Shown in pieces: positions 1-12,500 of a DNA stretch of 64,000 nt. Position numbers and translations under genes: made by a program. How positions within the stretch are numbered: position 1 is the first letter of the stretch; each line of letters starts with the position of its first letter. The notes under the pieces are model-generated. The model did no database searches, was not told where the DNA came from, and was given only the letters and a program-made list of their open reading frames with translations. The DNA comes from Xylogone sp. PMI_703 (taxonomy: Eukaryota > Ascomycota > Leotiomycetes), in contig JAJTUQ010000014.1 of the NCBI GenBank assembly GCA_021399445.1, positions 294,362 through 358,361 on the forward strand. Direction: 5' to 3'.

Positions 1-2215
1 ATTATATTATCAAATCAAGTTATATCAACTTTTATGAAGATATCTAAAGTAGAATAATTAATTTGAAACTTCGGACAAGTAATCCTCAAAGAACAAAGAA
101 CGAGTTAGTAATTCATAAACCAAAAGGTTAACCATAAAATGAAGTCATCGAGTCTATATTATTCCCAGATCCGAAAGACTTGAATAACTTCGAAATTATG
201 ATCCTGTCTATTACAAATCCAGTGATAACATGTAATAATTTAATTAACTTAGCCAGTTATTAACATAATCAGGAAAATATAAGTAATCCAAACATAAATG
301 TGTCCCATCCAGGAGAAGATGAGGAAAATAAGGAAAATAAAATTAAGGATCAATCTCAGGCTTAAGCCGAGAACCATGATTCACTACCTGGTGCTAATAT
401 AATATCACTTATCGAATTTCACCTATCCAGCGAGGAAAATCAAGTATCACTAAAACCCATGGAAGTGAGGTATGATCTTCGAAAACAACAGAGACTTAAT
501 GATTCTAATAATGAAGACTATCTTACTAAGATAATTAAAACTATATTTACAATGTTAAAAAATCAAAATTACTAAGACTTAGACAAGATAGCTCTGGCCA
601 GTTTAATAACAGATCTAGATATTATTATTTTAATAACATACAAAAAAACCATTTTAGATTATAGATATAATCAGAAATAGAAGGAAATAATTAACGAAGA
701 GATTATATTATTACAGCAAAATGATATATAAAAAGAAGAAATACCCCCAGAAAGAGCAAACTTGGTCTTTACTAAATAAATATTTATTATTAAGATAAAC
801 TTTAACAAGACATTAAACAGGTTTAAGGTAAGACTAGTTACTCAAGGCTTTTCTCAGAAATATAAGCAGGATTTCACTAAGACATTTGTATTTATAGTTA
901 AAATGAATATTCTTTAAATATTCATAGTTATTGTTATAACAGAAAACCTTAAATATTACTTATATAATATGAAGAATACTTTCACTAAATCATATTTACG
1001 AGAATGAATCTTCCTGTCTTAATTAGACAAAGTACTTAAGTTAAAGAACAGGTACACATTATATATCTTACAGAGTTTGTATAAGCTAAAACAGTTTATA
1101 CAGGACTAGAACTTACTTTATAAGAGTTATCTCATTAAGATTAGATTTATCTAAAGTTTAATTAATCTTTATTTTTATATCCACAAAAAACATATAATCA
1201 TATTACTCATTCACGTAAATAATATCATTATTATTATACCAAAAATATAAGAATTAAAATAGTTTAGAAAAATATTAATAAATCGATTTTATACTAAGAA
1301 CCTGGGGAGATTCAAGTAATTCTTAGTATTTATATTATTAAGAATCGAAAAGAAAAAACATTATTCTTAAATCAAGAATAATACTTGAATAACATTTTGA
1401 ATCAATATAGAATAACTTAAGAGAAACATAAGCTAAAGTCAGTACTAATCTTTAGTTATGACAAACTATACTTAACTTCAGACTTTGACAAGAAGGCAAA
1501 CCTGATCAAGTATCAAGAATGTATAAAAAGCTTAATGTACATAATAATAAACATTAAACTAGATATTATGTTCATTTTAGGTAAGTTTAGCTAATACATG
1601 AGTAATCCTGGAGAATATCATGCCAGTACTGTAAAGAAACTCTTAAGATATACCAGATTAACAATCAAACAGCGTATTTGTTATAAGCTAACTCTAATTC
1701 AAGCTAACCAATCGTCATACCAAAATAATGACAATAACAGACAAGCCGGTAATTTTATATTAATCATATATTCAGATACAGACTAGGCAAGAGACAAGAC
1801 CGACCAAAAGAGTACTTCAGGAAATGTAACCATATTTTATGAAAAGCCTGTTTCCTGGAGGAATAAGAAGCAATGTTCAATAACAACTTCAAACACTGAA
1901 TCAGAATATATTACAATATTAATGTATGTCAAGCAGAGTTAATAGATTACTCAAATACTCCGTGATATAGGATTTCCTCAATATATTAAGTCAGACCCGA
2001 TGACTATACAAATATTAAGAGATAATCAAGGTGTACTCATATTAGTAAAGAACTTATATTTTCACGAACAATCAAAGTATATTAATATCTGTTATTATTA
2101 TATCTATGACTTAAAAGAGCATAAACATATTATCATCAGTTACATTCTTACAACAGATATAGTAACTGATGGTATGACAAAGTTGTTGTAGAAGATAATG
2201 TTCATATAGTTCAAA
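1..2215 (+). pseudogene. Ty1/copia pol remnant (reverse transcriptase and RNase H), 5' end outside window
   Basis: Decayed pol of a copia-type LTR retrotransposon. Around 780-910 the translation reads RFKVRLVTQGFSQKYKQDF, the conserved start of copia reverse transcriptase. Around 1190-1230 a weakened active-site box (HVNNIIII for YVDDIIII) is visible. From 1598 the text MSNPGEYHASTVKKLLRY, then YSDTD, marks the RT/RNase H transition. 1800-2190 shows STSGN, SWRNKKQ, TESEY, DNQG and VTDGMTKLL, the standard RNase H and C-terminal landmarks. Many in-frame stops replace Gln and Trp codons, so it is not functional. No integrase is visible, because the window starts inside the element. Family assignment is secure; exact ends are not. 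Confidence 0.85.
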
Positions 2216-2545
2216 GAACTACTTAGTCTAGCAACAGTAAGAGTAATTAAGAAATAATAAGAATAGTCAGAAGTAATACTGACAAGATGAGACTGACATA
2301 AACTATATTATAGCATTTGTATAATTTGAGTAAGAGTATTAGGAATTATAAGAGCAGAGCATACTAACACTCAGTAATTATGTAATTAGAGTAGAACAAC
2401 TAATAATCCAGTAAGAAAGTATTTAAGGGTGTAACCCCTTAAATACTAGATAGAAGAAAAGCATACAATGTATAAGCCAATATAAGCCTATTCAACCCTA
2501 CAATACTGTAATACTTAGTGAACTAACACTTCTATAATATGAGCT
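2216..2545. other. Copia 3' flank or LTR remnant, no gene
   Basis: AT-rich stretch between the end of copia RNase H and the first sequence that matches the gag of element D. It probably includes 3' untranslated and LTR sequence of the copia element. No second copy lies in the window, so LTR borders cannot be set. A perfect 12-bp inverted repeat lies at 2418-2447. Confidence 0.4.
2418..2447. repeat. Perfect 12-bp inverted repeat (hairpin)
   Basis: Arms AGTATTTAAGGG (2418-2429) and CCCTTAAATACT (2436-2447) are exact reverse complements around a 6-base loop. It survives in a heavily mutated area downstream of copia RNase H and may mark an LTR feature of that element. Confidence 0.7.
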
Positions 2546-3670
2546 TAATGGTCATAATCTTAATATATATTTCCATTTTAATAAAACAAAGTTTAATATT
2601 GAAATTGACTAAATCTTATAAATTATTTTATATTTGGATAATATTACTTTTTATTAATTCTAATTATATTTTTTAAATTATTTAATCATTAACAATAAGA
2701 CTAAATATTAATAAATAATAATAAACATCTTTAGTAATATAAAGAAATTTAGAATAATTTTAAAACAATATTTAAGATTATAAACAAAGTAATTAATGTA
2801 AAACGTAAATTAAAAAAACTTAAACAAAAAAACATTATTATTAATTATATCATTAATTTCCGAAAACTAAAAATAATAATTTAGTATAATAAAAAAGTTA
2901 AAATGAATTTATATTATAATAGACTGAAAAAAGAAATAAAAAACAATATTATTAAAATAAATAAAAAGTTAAAAACTTTCAATGATTTAATCAATAAAGT
3001 CATTATCTTTAATAATCAAAATTTTGAACAAAGATTAAAAAAAAACTCAGGACAAGTTTATTCTGACAAAAAAGAACATAAAGAATTTTACAAAAAGAAA
3101 GAAATAATAAATATAAAAATCGTCGAAAAAAATAAAAAAAACAAAAAGTCTAACAGAAAAAAGAAAAACAAAAGAAAATTTAACCTTATTCTTGAATAAT
3201 ATAAAAAACACAAAGAAAAGAAACTTTATTTTAACTACAGATAAACAAAACATTAAGCTTTAAAGTATAATAATAAAGAAAAAAGGAAACCTAAAGAAGT
3301 TAAAACAGTTTTAATAATATCTTCAGTAAAAGATTATAACTTTTACGACTTAAGTAATATTTTAATAACAGATTAGAATAACTCTGATAAGTTGCCCGAA
3401 AACTTTAAAAATTAGTCAATAAACTAGATCTTATGAGTTTATTCAATAAAAAACTTTATCAAGAAAATCTATTATAACGTTAAAAACATAATATCTTCAG
3501 AAATCTTCTTTCTTACTATAAATAAACTAAATATATTAATATTTATTATAAAAAAAGTAAAATGATGAAACTTAAAAGTTATTAAACTTAATAACTTTTT
3601 TCCAGAAAAATATTAAAACATTATTAATTTACTAAAAAAATTTTTTTAAAACAAGTTAAAAAAGAGTTAA
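2546..3670 (+). pseudogene. Element D gag, first part
   Basis: Gag fragment of a gypsy chromovirus. An open stretch from 2903 reads MNLYYNRLKKEIKNN, then FNDLINKVIIFNNQNFEQR, matching the helical end of the Retrotrans_gag domain where a nearly intact copy at 35.7 kb has TLLKxIKKAKKIDNF. The CCHC knuckle near 3190-3250 has lost its cysteines (KKLYFNYR for KKLCYKCG). Breaks off at 3670 because of the insertion of element A and continues at 17841. Confidence 0.75.
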
Positions 3671-3715
3671 TATCATAATCTCACAAGGTTATGACAAGTA
3701 ACCTAGTTATATAGT
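3671..3715 (+). repeat. Element A 5' LTR, first 45 bp
   Basis: Starts TATCATAATCTCAC, a mutated form of the family start TGTCACGACC. It stops at ATAGT, where B1 inserted, and resumes at 10543 after the duplicate ATAGC (10538-10542). The uninterrupted LTR at 17236 shows the same order of sequence across the junction. Confidence 0.88.
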
Positions 3716-4086
3716 TGTTACGAACCTAAGCCTCTACCTAGGTCTTATAGAGTATACAGGTATATACTAGGTCATAAAGGGGTTGGTAAGAACTCGAGGA
3801 TCAGTGTAATATAATATATGATTATAATTATAATTATATAAATAATAATCTGTATTATAAGTTGAGCACGAGGTTTTTATCCTAAGAACTATCTGAGTTT
3901 ATATACTATATAAAATATTATTAGACTCTTTGGACTCCTTAGGTCCTTCAGGTCCTTGGACCCCTTGGACTCCCCAAGTCCTTTAAGTCTATCATATAAT
4001 CCCTTTATCACAGACCATGTCAGGTTCTCTGTGTAACCTTGTTACTGAGCCTCAGGCCTAGTATTGTCTGTACATACTTTGTGACA
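3716..4086 (-). repeat. B1 3' LTR (371 bp)
   Basis: Begins TGTTACGAACC and ends TTTGTGACA on the plus strand. It contains a GGTCC/GGACC minisatellite (about 3927-3998), which makes it 35 bp longer than the partner LTR at 10202-10537. Copies of this LTR type flank B2 (25432-25827 and 31944-32287). Confidence 0.92.
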
Positions 4087-4176
4087 TTATCCTTTTTCTA
4101 GTTTAGCTTTGTCCTGAAGCTTAAGTTTAAAGTAAGAATAATTTCCTTGTTCTTTAAACCTTTTTTCTTTTTCATC

Positions 4177-4710
4177 ATACTACTCAAACGTCTATACTCT
4201 GGAGAAGGCAAATAAGTAAAAAGAAAAAGATCACGAAAATTACAAAAAGTCATAAATTTTTTTATTTATATCTAGTCTTATAGAATTAAGATATTTCTTT
4301 GTACTTTTTGTACTTATAATAATAAGATTTACAGGATAGTTCCTGAGTCAAATCGTTATAGTAAATATACCTTGTACTATTAGACATACAATAATAAAGA
4401 TATTCTTGTGATTTCCTGGGAAACTTTAGATCAGGAGGAGGCTTGCCTCGAGGCCAAGAAAGAGAAGGCTGCCCAGGCCATGGCTGAAAATGCTGCCTGT
4501 CTGGCTTGTTTAAGGAAATAAAGAAAGTTTTTACAGAAGTATACTAAGGAGATAATTCGTCATAGTTTGAAGACTCTGGATGAGTTGGACGTTGCCGAAA
4601 AGAAGGAACATGCTAAACAAGAGAATTCTGACCATATAGTTATAACTTCTTCAAGTGGCTCTGTCTTCTCGAATTCTCAGATTAACGATTTCCTTGGGTC
4701 TTCTGACTAA
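4177..4710 (+). pseudogene. Antisense Zn2Cys6-like gene of element B1
   Basis: Runs against the direction of B1 gag-pol, between the chromodomain and the 3' LTR. A frame with only four RIP-type stops ends at TAA 4708-4710. At 4300-4389 it has six Cys or Cys-to-Tyr positions spaced C-X2-C-X6-C-X8-C-X2-C-X6-C, the Gal4-type zinc cluster spacing. A charged region follows (DQEEACLEAKKEKAAQ, then HSLKTLDELDVAEKKEHA), a likely coiled coil, then a Ser-rich tail (SSSGSVFSNSQ). A start at 4177 is a guess: ATA there could be a mutated ATG. DNA binding is inferred from spacing alone. I know similar Cys-rich hypothetical proteins in fungi but no assigned function. Confidence 0.7.
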
Positions 4711-4779
4711 ATTTATTCTAGTGACTTAATATTAAATAATCTAACTTAGTATATTTAACCTTAAACTCCTGAACTTTCT

Positions 4780-7700
4780 GTTAGACGTTCTTAAGCTTTT
4801 CTGTTAGTTCTTAAGTATTTTCTGACTCTGGGTACTCTTTCTATTTGATTAGATACTGAATTTTCTTCTTGAAGATTCTTTGTCCTTTTACGCTTTCTAC
4901 TTTGTATTCCTTTTCTGGGTTAAAGTTTTCTGTTTTTAGGTATATGATTATTAATGTTTTTGGTAATATTTGTTTTAGTATAACAATATAGAAAATTAAG
5001 TATATTTTAGTGTCCTTGGGTAATTTTAGTTTATATGTTACTTATCTTAATATTTTGTTGATTTTCAGTAATCTTATTTTTTTGAAATTCAGTGATTTAT
5101 TTAGTTTTTTAGTTTTGATGAATTTTTGTAAGAAATATACTTTATCCTTTTTCTTAAATATAAGTTCTATTTTATATTATTTGTTATAATATTTTTTTAT
5201 TCTTTCTCTGATTTTTTCTAGGTTCTGTTGTATAATTGCTTGAGTTTTTTTAATAAGCTTGATTTTTTCTTTTATTGTTATTATTATATTAGGTATTTTT
5301 TTCCATAAGTATGTTATACTCATTTCTTTTCTGAAATTTGTATAATGAGGTGATATTTGTGTACTGTTGTACTTTACTCTGTTGTATATATACTGTATTG
5401 TTGGTAACAGTTTAACCTAATTATTTTGTAAATAATTAATATATGCCTTAAAGTATTACTTGAGTGTTTGAATCAGTCTTTCAGTACTTCTGTCAGTTTG
5501 GGCCTATCCTTTGGTGGCTATCTTAGTTTTGGTCTTTATTATAGTGGTGAATACTTGCTAAAACTTTAATATAAACAACTTGTCCCTGTCAGAGATGATT
5601 TTCTTTGGAAATCCGAATATCACGAATATTCTGCTCATGAGTATATCTATTAATTGTTCTGTTGTATAAGTACTTTTCCATGGTATAAAGACCTTGTACT
5701 TGATTAGTCTATTTATGATTATTAATACTCTGTCGTAGATCTTGTTGTTTATGTTTAATGATAATAGTAAGTTTATTATAAAGTCTATTGTTATTAACTC
5801 TTATAGTCTTTCTGGTATTTCCAACAGTTGCAGTAATCTATGTATAATTTTTTGTGTTGGTTTTGTTCTATAGCATATGTTATATACTTTGACAATTTCT
5901 TATATTGTTTTCTGTAACTTAAGTATGTAAAATTCCGGGCTAAGAAGTTTGTGTATTTTTGTGATTCCTTGATGCTTATACAGTAGTAAGTCATATATGT
6001 ATTTGATAAACTCCTTGGCTAGTGATTGTGGTATATAGATTCTTTCGTTACAAAACTATATTCCTGGTTCTTTAATAGATTCCTCCTATTTGTCATCTGG
6101 ATTTGGCTCTTGAAATAGTGCCTTAGCTTTCTTGACTTCATGTTTAACAGCCTGGACTATTTTCTTTGTCTATTCTACGTCAAATTCCCAATCTTCAGCC
6201 CCTTGGGCAAGGTGATTATATATTAATGTTTTATTTTCTTCTTCCTTAAATATAACCTTAACTTCTGGTTCAGCCTTTTTTATATAATCTGGTCTTTTAC
6301 TAAATATATTTGCTTTAGTATTCTCAGTTCCTTTGATATGCCTTATTCTGAAGTTATATTGTACAAGTTCTTCTGACTATCTAGTTTGTTTAATGTTCAA
6401 GATCTTAATACTGGTGAAATATTTTAAGTTATAATAATCTATAAGTATTTTTACTTCTGATCCCAGGAGGTATACTCTCTAGGTTTTGAACATGTTCATT
6501 ATAGTTAATAATTCTTTATCATAGATGTTATAATTCCTTTTTGCAGGGGAGAACTTTCTCGAATAAAAGGCTATTAGCCTCTATCTTTTGTCAAAGTATA
6601 ATTAGCTTAAGGCTGCTCTTAAGGCTTTGTTCGATGTATTTACTTCGACTCTCGTTAATAGTCTTGCCTGAAAAATTACTAAGATTATTCTTTCGTCAAA
6701 CTAGTCCTTAAGTTTCTGTTATACTTCCTATTCTCTGTTTTCGAACTTAAATTCCTGATCTTTCTTGGTTAAATCGTTTAATAGTATGACAATATCTGAG
6801 AACTTGTGAATATACTTCTGGTAGAAGTTATATATTCCTTTGAAAGCTTGAATATCCTTAACATTCTTTAAATTAGGCCATTCCTTTATGTTGGCCACTT
6901 TCTGTAGGTCTATTCGAAAACCTTCTCTTGAAATTATGTGTCTTAGGAATTCTACCTCTGTCTAGTAGAATGTACACTTCCAGGGTTAACATTACATATT
7001 ATTGTTCAATAAGATTTGTAAAACCTTTTCCATATATTCTCGGTGTTTCTCTAATGTCTTAAAGTAAATTAGTAAGTCATCAATATAAGCTATGACAAAT
7101 ATGTCCAGGTATAGTACAAGTATGTAATTCATTATCCTTTGGAATATTGTAAGTGAGTTGGTGAGTCTTATTGGTAAGATTAAGTATTCGAACAGTTTAT
7201 AGTATATTCTAAATACTATTTTCTATTCATCTCTTTCTGTGATCTTGACTAAATGAAATCCTGTCCAGAAATCTAACTTCATGAAGTACTTAGTATTTGT
7301 TAATCTTTTTTGTAGGTCTGAGATAAGCAGTATCAGATATTGGTCTTTGATTATGATATCGTTTAGTCCTCGGTAATCTACAACCATTTTCCATTTCTTT
7401 AGTCTTTTTTTTAAAATATATATTATTAATACTTTACATAATATTTCTGAGGGTCTGATATGTCCTTTTGTTAATAACTGGTCTAGTTCCTCTCATAAGA
7501 CTTGTCGTTATTCTTCGTTCATCGTATATAATCAGTAGTATAATAAGTGAGTTCTTTCTTTCAGGTGTATGTGGTAATCTCAAGGTTTCTGTAGTAGTAA
7601 GACCTTTATGTCTGGTAGTTCTTTGAATAATTTCTGATATTTCTGATATTCTATAAGTAATATTGGTGTCGTTTCTGTATTATTTACTTATGTTGGTAGG

Positions 7701-8470
7701 TCAGCTAGTCATAAGTTTCCTGTCTTGCTGAATTTTATTATTTGGTTTGTTTTTTAATTTATTTATAGGTTATAGTTTTTGAACCATAATATTTTTATGA
7801 TTGTTTTATATTTACTTAGTTCTGATACGTCAAACATAATCTTCGTCTTTTCTCTGGATATCTCTATTATTAATAGCTCAATCTCTGTTTTTACTCAAGA
7901 AGAAGTATTTGATCTATTTACTATTCTGATAAAGTAACTCTTTCTTTTAACTTTAGTATTCAGTCTTAGTCGAGTGACTGCTTCAGATGTAATAAGGTTA
8001 ATTATATTATTGTTATCGAACATTATTATTAGGTCTTGTTCTTTTAGCTTGATAGGCATCGTCAAAAGAGAACTTCCAAAAATTATGTTAGTTTTAGTAT
8101 ATTCTTCTTTGTTGTTGTCCTTGTGCCAAAGGTTGATTATCTCGTCGAATTTATATTATCTTCTTATTTTATAACCTTAGTATGATATGTACAGTTTGTA
8201 GTGAAACTTCTTATCATTAGGTATAACTTTAGTCTATATAGTCTTATGTTCTGTTTTTATTTATACTGTTTATATGTCAGGAAGATTCTTCTATATTAGT
8301 GGTGTTATTGTTAGTGGTATAGTAGTGTATAATGCTTTTGTCTATAACAGGTTCAAGCTTAAGTAGTAATAAGACTTAGATATAACTTTTATGATTGTTC
8401 CGAAGTTTGTAATCTTATCTTTAGCTAGATATGGTTTTATTTATTCTTGCTGGTGTTTTACTATAGACTA
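4780..8470 (-). pseudogene. B1 pol: protease, RT, RNase H, integrase, chromodomain
   Basis: Pol of a chromovirus, read from high to low coordinates. Protease remnant near 8000 (FDNNNIINLI). Reverse transcriptase 7530-6950 with KKWKMVVDYRGLND and an intact active-site box AYIDDLLIY near 7070-7090. RNase H about 6750-6200 ([20 protein letters not shown]). Integrase about 5900-5400: TIDFI and IISDRDKLF keep two acidic catalytic positions, and KYKVFIPWKSTYTTEQL lies between them. A C-terminal chromodomain near 4780-4890 reads YLIK-KEYPESENT, with Trp lost to a stop. Numerous stops at former Trp and Gln codons make it inactive, though it is one of the better preserved copies. Confidence 0.85.
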
Positions 8471-10153
8471 TATTCTGTATTGACTTTCTTAGTCTTCCCT
8501 GATTCTTATAAGCATTACTTTTTTGCCTGCCTCAGGGGCTCCTGTGTGTTCAGGGTTTCTTTTCAGCCTATATGACTCTCTAGTCATTGGTGCCGATTCT
8601 GGCTGTTTGCCTTTCGTAGTTTGGCTGGGGCCTGGCTCTATTGGTTCTTTTATCGTTCTGAACCAGTCCTTTATTTCTTCTGGTGTATGTTGTGTAATGT
8701 CCTTTAGTATTCTCATTAGTACTTTATGTCTTAAGGCTTTCTTATTAGGTTTTGGGGCTGAGTCTTCCTTCTTGACTGAGTCTTCTTTAACCTGGGCTTT
8801 AAAAAATGCTTCCTTGAAGTTTAGTATATCAGAGAGTCAAGGTTTAGTCCCTTTTGTTGAGGTATTGTCGTACGCCTCTATATTGCTACCCTCTTGCTCT
8901 CTTTCCAAGTTATCTTTGGTATAAGCTTCCCTTTTTGATTTATATACTGGATACTTGTACAGGATTTGGCTTACTGACAAGTCTTTGTTATCTTCTGGCT
9001 ATGACTTCGATTTGCTAGAGGATACTTGTCTCATGGCTCACTATTTTATCTCGGCTTCTGCCTCAGTTTCTGCTTCTGTAAATGCTTCTTCTTCTTCTGG
9101 AGTGATTGTCATGTTGACTTCTGCGAATATTACTTCTTTACCTTTCCCTTTATACTCAGACTTTAGCTTTGTCTCTTCTGTATTATTAGTCTGTTTACCC
9201 TTGAGCTTACTATCCTTGCTGTACTCATGAGTTATATACTTAGGTAAGTAGCATTTAAAATATAAATTCTTTTCTCTGTATTTCTTCTGTTGTTCTGGTG
9301 TTAAGTTATACTTTCCTCTTTTCTTAGAGTCTCTTTTGGAGGTTATATTTGCTTTTTAGTCCATGGTATCAGGGTCTTTTTTAGATCTTTTCCCTTTTCC
9401 TTCGGAACTTTGCTTCTTGTTGTTCTAGTTTGTTGCTTTATCCTTTTTTATCTAGTGTTTCTCTTATTAGTAATTATTTATCTTAATAACTTCTTTTATG
9501 AGTTCCTCTAGGCTTCTTGGGCCTGGCCTCAGCCAAGTTATTTTGTTTATTACTGTATTCTTAAGGCTTTCTTTGTAATAGTACATCAGGACTTTGTTGT
9601 CCTAGTCTGCTTAAAAGGTTAGTATACAGAACTTTATATTATGATTCTGTACTGATCTTGTCTGCTTAAGCTTATTTAACTACCTGAAAACTTCCTGTTT
9701 CTTGTTTGTGTTATCGAATAGTTAATTTATCTTGTCCTAGAAATTGTTCAGATTTCTAAATAAGTTAGTCGTTTCCTGTTATTTGTCCTTTTTCTTCTTG
9801 ATAATGTTGTAGAAATTCTTTATATATAATAACAGAAGTTTGAATATGTTTTTTTCCAAGTATATGACGACTTAGAATATATAGTCTTGTTTATTCTTAA
9901 AAGTGGTTTTGTTGAATTTCAGGAATAAACGAACTTGTATCTTGAAGACTTTGTACTTAGATTTGTCTCTGTTAAATTTGGCTGGCGTGATTACTTTGGG
10001 TGGTTTAGGTAGTAAGATGACTCGTAGGAATTCTTATTCTTTATCGTTATCGTTGTCCGATAGGGGTGAGTTTGGTGTTGGTATAGGGCCTGGTATAGGG
10101 TCTGGTGCTGTGTGTTTTATCCCTGACATAGGGCTTGCTTGCTGACTTGTCAT
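8471..10153 (-). pseudogene. B1 gag
   Basis: Starts at an intact ATG (10153-10151), MTSQQASPMSGIKHTAPD. The same start is ATA in B2 and B3. The N-terminal half has KFNRDKSKYKVFKIQVRLFL, typical of the capsid of fungal gypsy elements. A CCHC knuckle remnant near 9240-9290 reads YFKCYLPKYITHEYSK. The C-terminal part is acidic, then basic with RESYRLKRNPEHT, in an open stretch 8489-8716 that is unusually little mutated. Long open frames on the plus strand here (8523-8924, 9903-10145) are shadows of this gene. Confidence 0.78.
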
Positions 10154-10201
10154 GGCGTTTTGGGGCACTTGATCCTAATCTCTCTAAGATAGTGTTCAAA
10201 G

Positions 10202-10537
10202 TGTTATAAACTTAAGCCTTTACCTAGGTCTTATAGAATGTACAAATATATACTAAGTCATAAAGGGGTTGGTGAGAGTTCAGGGATCAGTATAATATAG
10301 TATATGATCGTAACTATAATTGTATAAATAATAATCTGTATTATAAGTTAAGCACAAGGCTCCTATCCTAAGAACTATCTGAGTTTATATACTATATGAA
10401 ATACTATTGGACCTTTTGGACCCCCTGGGTCCTCTGGGTCTATCATATAATCCCTTTGTCACAGACCATGTCAAGTTCTCTGTGTAGCCTTGTTACCGAG
10501 CCTCAGGCCTAGCATTGTCCGTGCGTGCTTTGTGACA
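10202..10537 (-). repeat. B1 5' LTR (336 bp)
   Basis: Partner of 3716-4086, with the same TG...CA ends and a shorter GGTCC block. On the minus strand it is followed at once by CTTTGAACAC, the same position and nearly the same sequence that follows the LTRs of A and C and that may serve as a primer binding site. Confidence 0.92.
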
Positions 10538-10542
10538 ATAGC

Positions 10543-11097
10543 CTGTGTAGTTATTGCTCTAGTTAAATAAGTATAAGTTAAGACAGTTATCAGGGACTTA
10601 GTTATAATATCGTTAATATTATCGTATTATTAATACTAACGAAAAGATAATACAAGTTTAACATTAATATTATAAGAAAAATTATATAAGCCATAGGATA
10701 ATATTATCGAAATTATAATATTAATCCTTTGGTTGTATTAACTAAATAATAATACTATCAGAGAAATAATATTACTTTTTTACTTATGTTAACAAATTAC
10801 TTATATATATAAAAAGTTAGTACTAACAATTAAATGAGTACTTAGATTAAATAAGCAAATCTTATAAATCTCATGAATTCCCAGAAAGATTAATAAGATC
10901 AATAAGACTTAAAGAAAATTTACTTTTTATATAAGTAAATAAACTTATAATAAATAAAAGCTTTATACTTAACTTAACTAATTTACAGTATACTTACATT
11001 TCATAATAAAGTTCTATAATCTAAATTTTACTTACTTTCTTGATTTCTCAAGTCTATTATTTGAATAATAATTAATTTCTAACATAAGAACATTATA
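10543..11097 (+). repeat. Element A 5' LTR, remaining 555 bp
   Basis: Continues the LTR begun at 3671 and ends AACATTATA, for AACGTTACA in unmutated copies. Together 600 bp, the same as the 3' LTR. The AGTACT-type palindromes of fresh LTRs are seen here in decayed form such as AATATTATCG. Confidence 0.88.
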
Positions 11098-11137
11098 CTT
11101 TAAGTATTATCTTAGAAGTCCTACAAATTAAGTAAAA

Positions 11138-12500
11138 ATGAGTCATCAAAGAGAATCTTTAGATTTTATCAAACCCAAAGAATTGCCTAAAAAAAATAAC
11201 ATAAACAACAATACTAAAATGAACAACAAAGAGAATAAAAAAGATAAAGACAATAATAATCATTACAAAACCCCGAAAATTCAGTTACCTGACTAATTCA
11301 ATAAAAGTTACTTCAAGTTCATTAAGTACAAGTTATAAACTACTGTATATCTCTATTTCAATAAAGCAAAATTTAATACTGAGATTGACCAAATCTTATA
11401 GATTACCTTATACTTAAACAGTATTGTTTTTAACTAATTTTAATTTTACTTTCTAAATTATTTGATCACAGATGACAAAATCAAATATTAATAAATAATG
11501 ATAAACATTTTCAGCAATATAAAAGAATTCTAGAATAATCTCAAATCAATATTCAGAAATATAAACGAAATAACTAATACAAAACGTAAATTAAAAAAAC
11601 TTAAGTAAAAAAATATTATTGTTGATTATACTATTAACTTTCAGAAATTTAAAATATTAGTTCAGTACAATAAAAAAGCAAAAATGAACCTGTATTATAA
11701 CAGATTAAAAAAAAAAGGATAATATCATGAAGATAAATAAAAAACCAAAAATCTTCAGTAATTTAATCAGTAAAACTATTATCTTTAATAACTGAAACTT
11801 TAAACAAAAACTGAAAAGAAACTCAGGATAAACTTATTCCAATAAGAAAAAACACAAAAAATCTCACAAAAAGAAAAAGATAACAAATATGAAAATTATT
11901 ACTGAAAATAAAAAAAAAATAAAAATCTAATACAAAAAAGAAAAAAAAACAAAAGTTTAACTTTACTCCTGAGTAATATAAAGAACATAAAAAAAAACTT
12001 TATTATTAATGTAAACAAGTAAAACATTAAGCTTTAAAGTATAATGACAAAAATAAAGGAAAGTTTAAGGAAATTAAAATAGTTTTAATAATATCTTCAA
12101 TAAAAGATTATAAGTTTTATAACTTAAGTAATACCTTGATGACAAGTTAAAATAACTCTGACAAACTATTTAAAAATATTAAAGATTAATCAATAAACCA
12201 AATCTTATAAGTTTTTCTAATAAAAAACCTTATCTAAAAAATTTATTATAATACTAAAAGTATAATGTCTTCAAGAATCTTTTTTTTAACCATAAATAAA
12301 CTAAACATATTAATGTTTATTATAAAAAAATAAAAAAATAAAGCTTAAAAACTACTAATCTTGACAACTTCTTTTTAGAAAAATATTAAAACACTACTAA
12401 TCTACTAAATCCTTTTTTCCTAGGACAAGTTAAGGAAAAGCTAATAATCCATGAAAAGTTTTAGGACAGTTTTTATCCAGTTAAATAAGAATCCCTGAAA
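11138..12500 (+). pseudogene. Element A gag
   Basis: Begins at ATG 11138 (MSHQRESLDFIKPKELPKK), 40 bp after the LTR. A gag capsid N-terminus follows near 11280-11420 (KIQLPD, FNKAKFNTEIDQIL). The knuckle region near 11960-12030 has lost its Cys codons, leaving KNIKKNFIINVNK-like text in place of a CCHC box. Homologous along its length to D (2546-3670) and to the better preserved C2 copy at 35.2-36.4 kb. Multiple stops. Confidence 0.75.

Larger units (their letters stand above)
3716..10537 (-). mobile_element. Complete Ty3/gypsy chromovirus B1, nested in the LTR of element A
   Basis: 6.8-kb element read on the minus strand. LTRs at 10202-10537 (5') and 3716-4086 (3') both run TG...CA. Flanks are ATAGT (3711-3715) and ATAGC (10538-10542), a 5-bp duplication with one transition. 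Gag, pol with chromodomain and an antisense gene are recognisable. Less mutated than elements A and D around it, which fits a younger insertion. Confidence 0.9.

Noticed and set aside
8523..8924. 133-codon plus-strand open frame with a hydrophobic, Ser/Leu-rich product
   Set aside because: It is the exact antisense of the B1 gag C-terminus, which matches B2 and B3 as protein; low RIP in this patch leaves a long shadow frame.
9903..10145. 80-codon plus-strand open frame
   Set aside because: Shadow of the B1 gag N-terminus. The same shadow appears at 31683-31886 and 53233-52985 in the other B copies.
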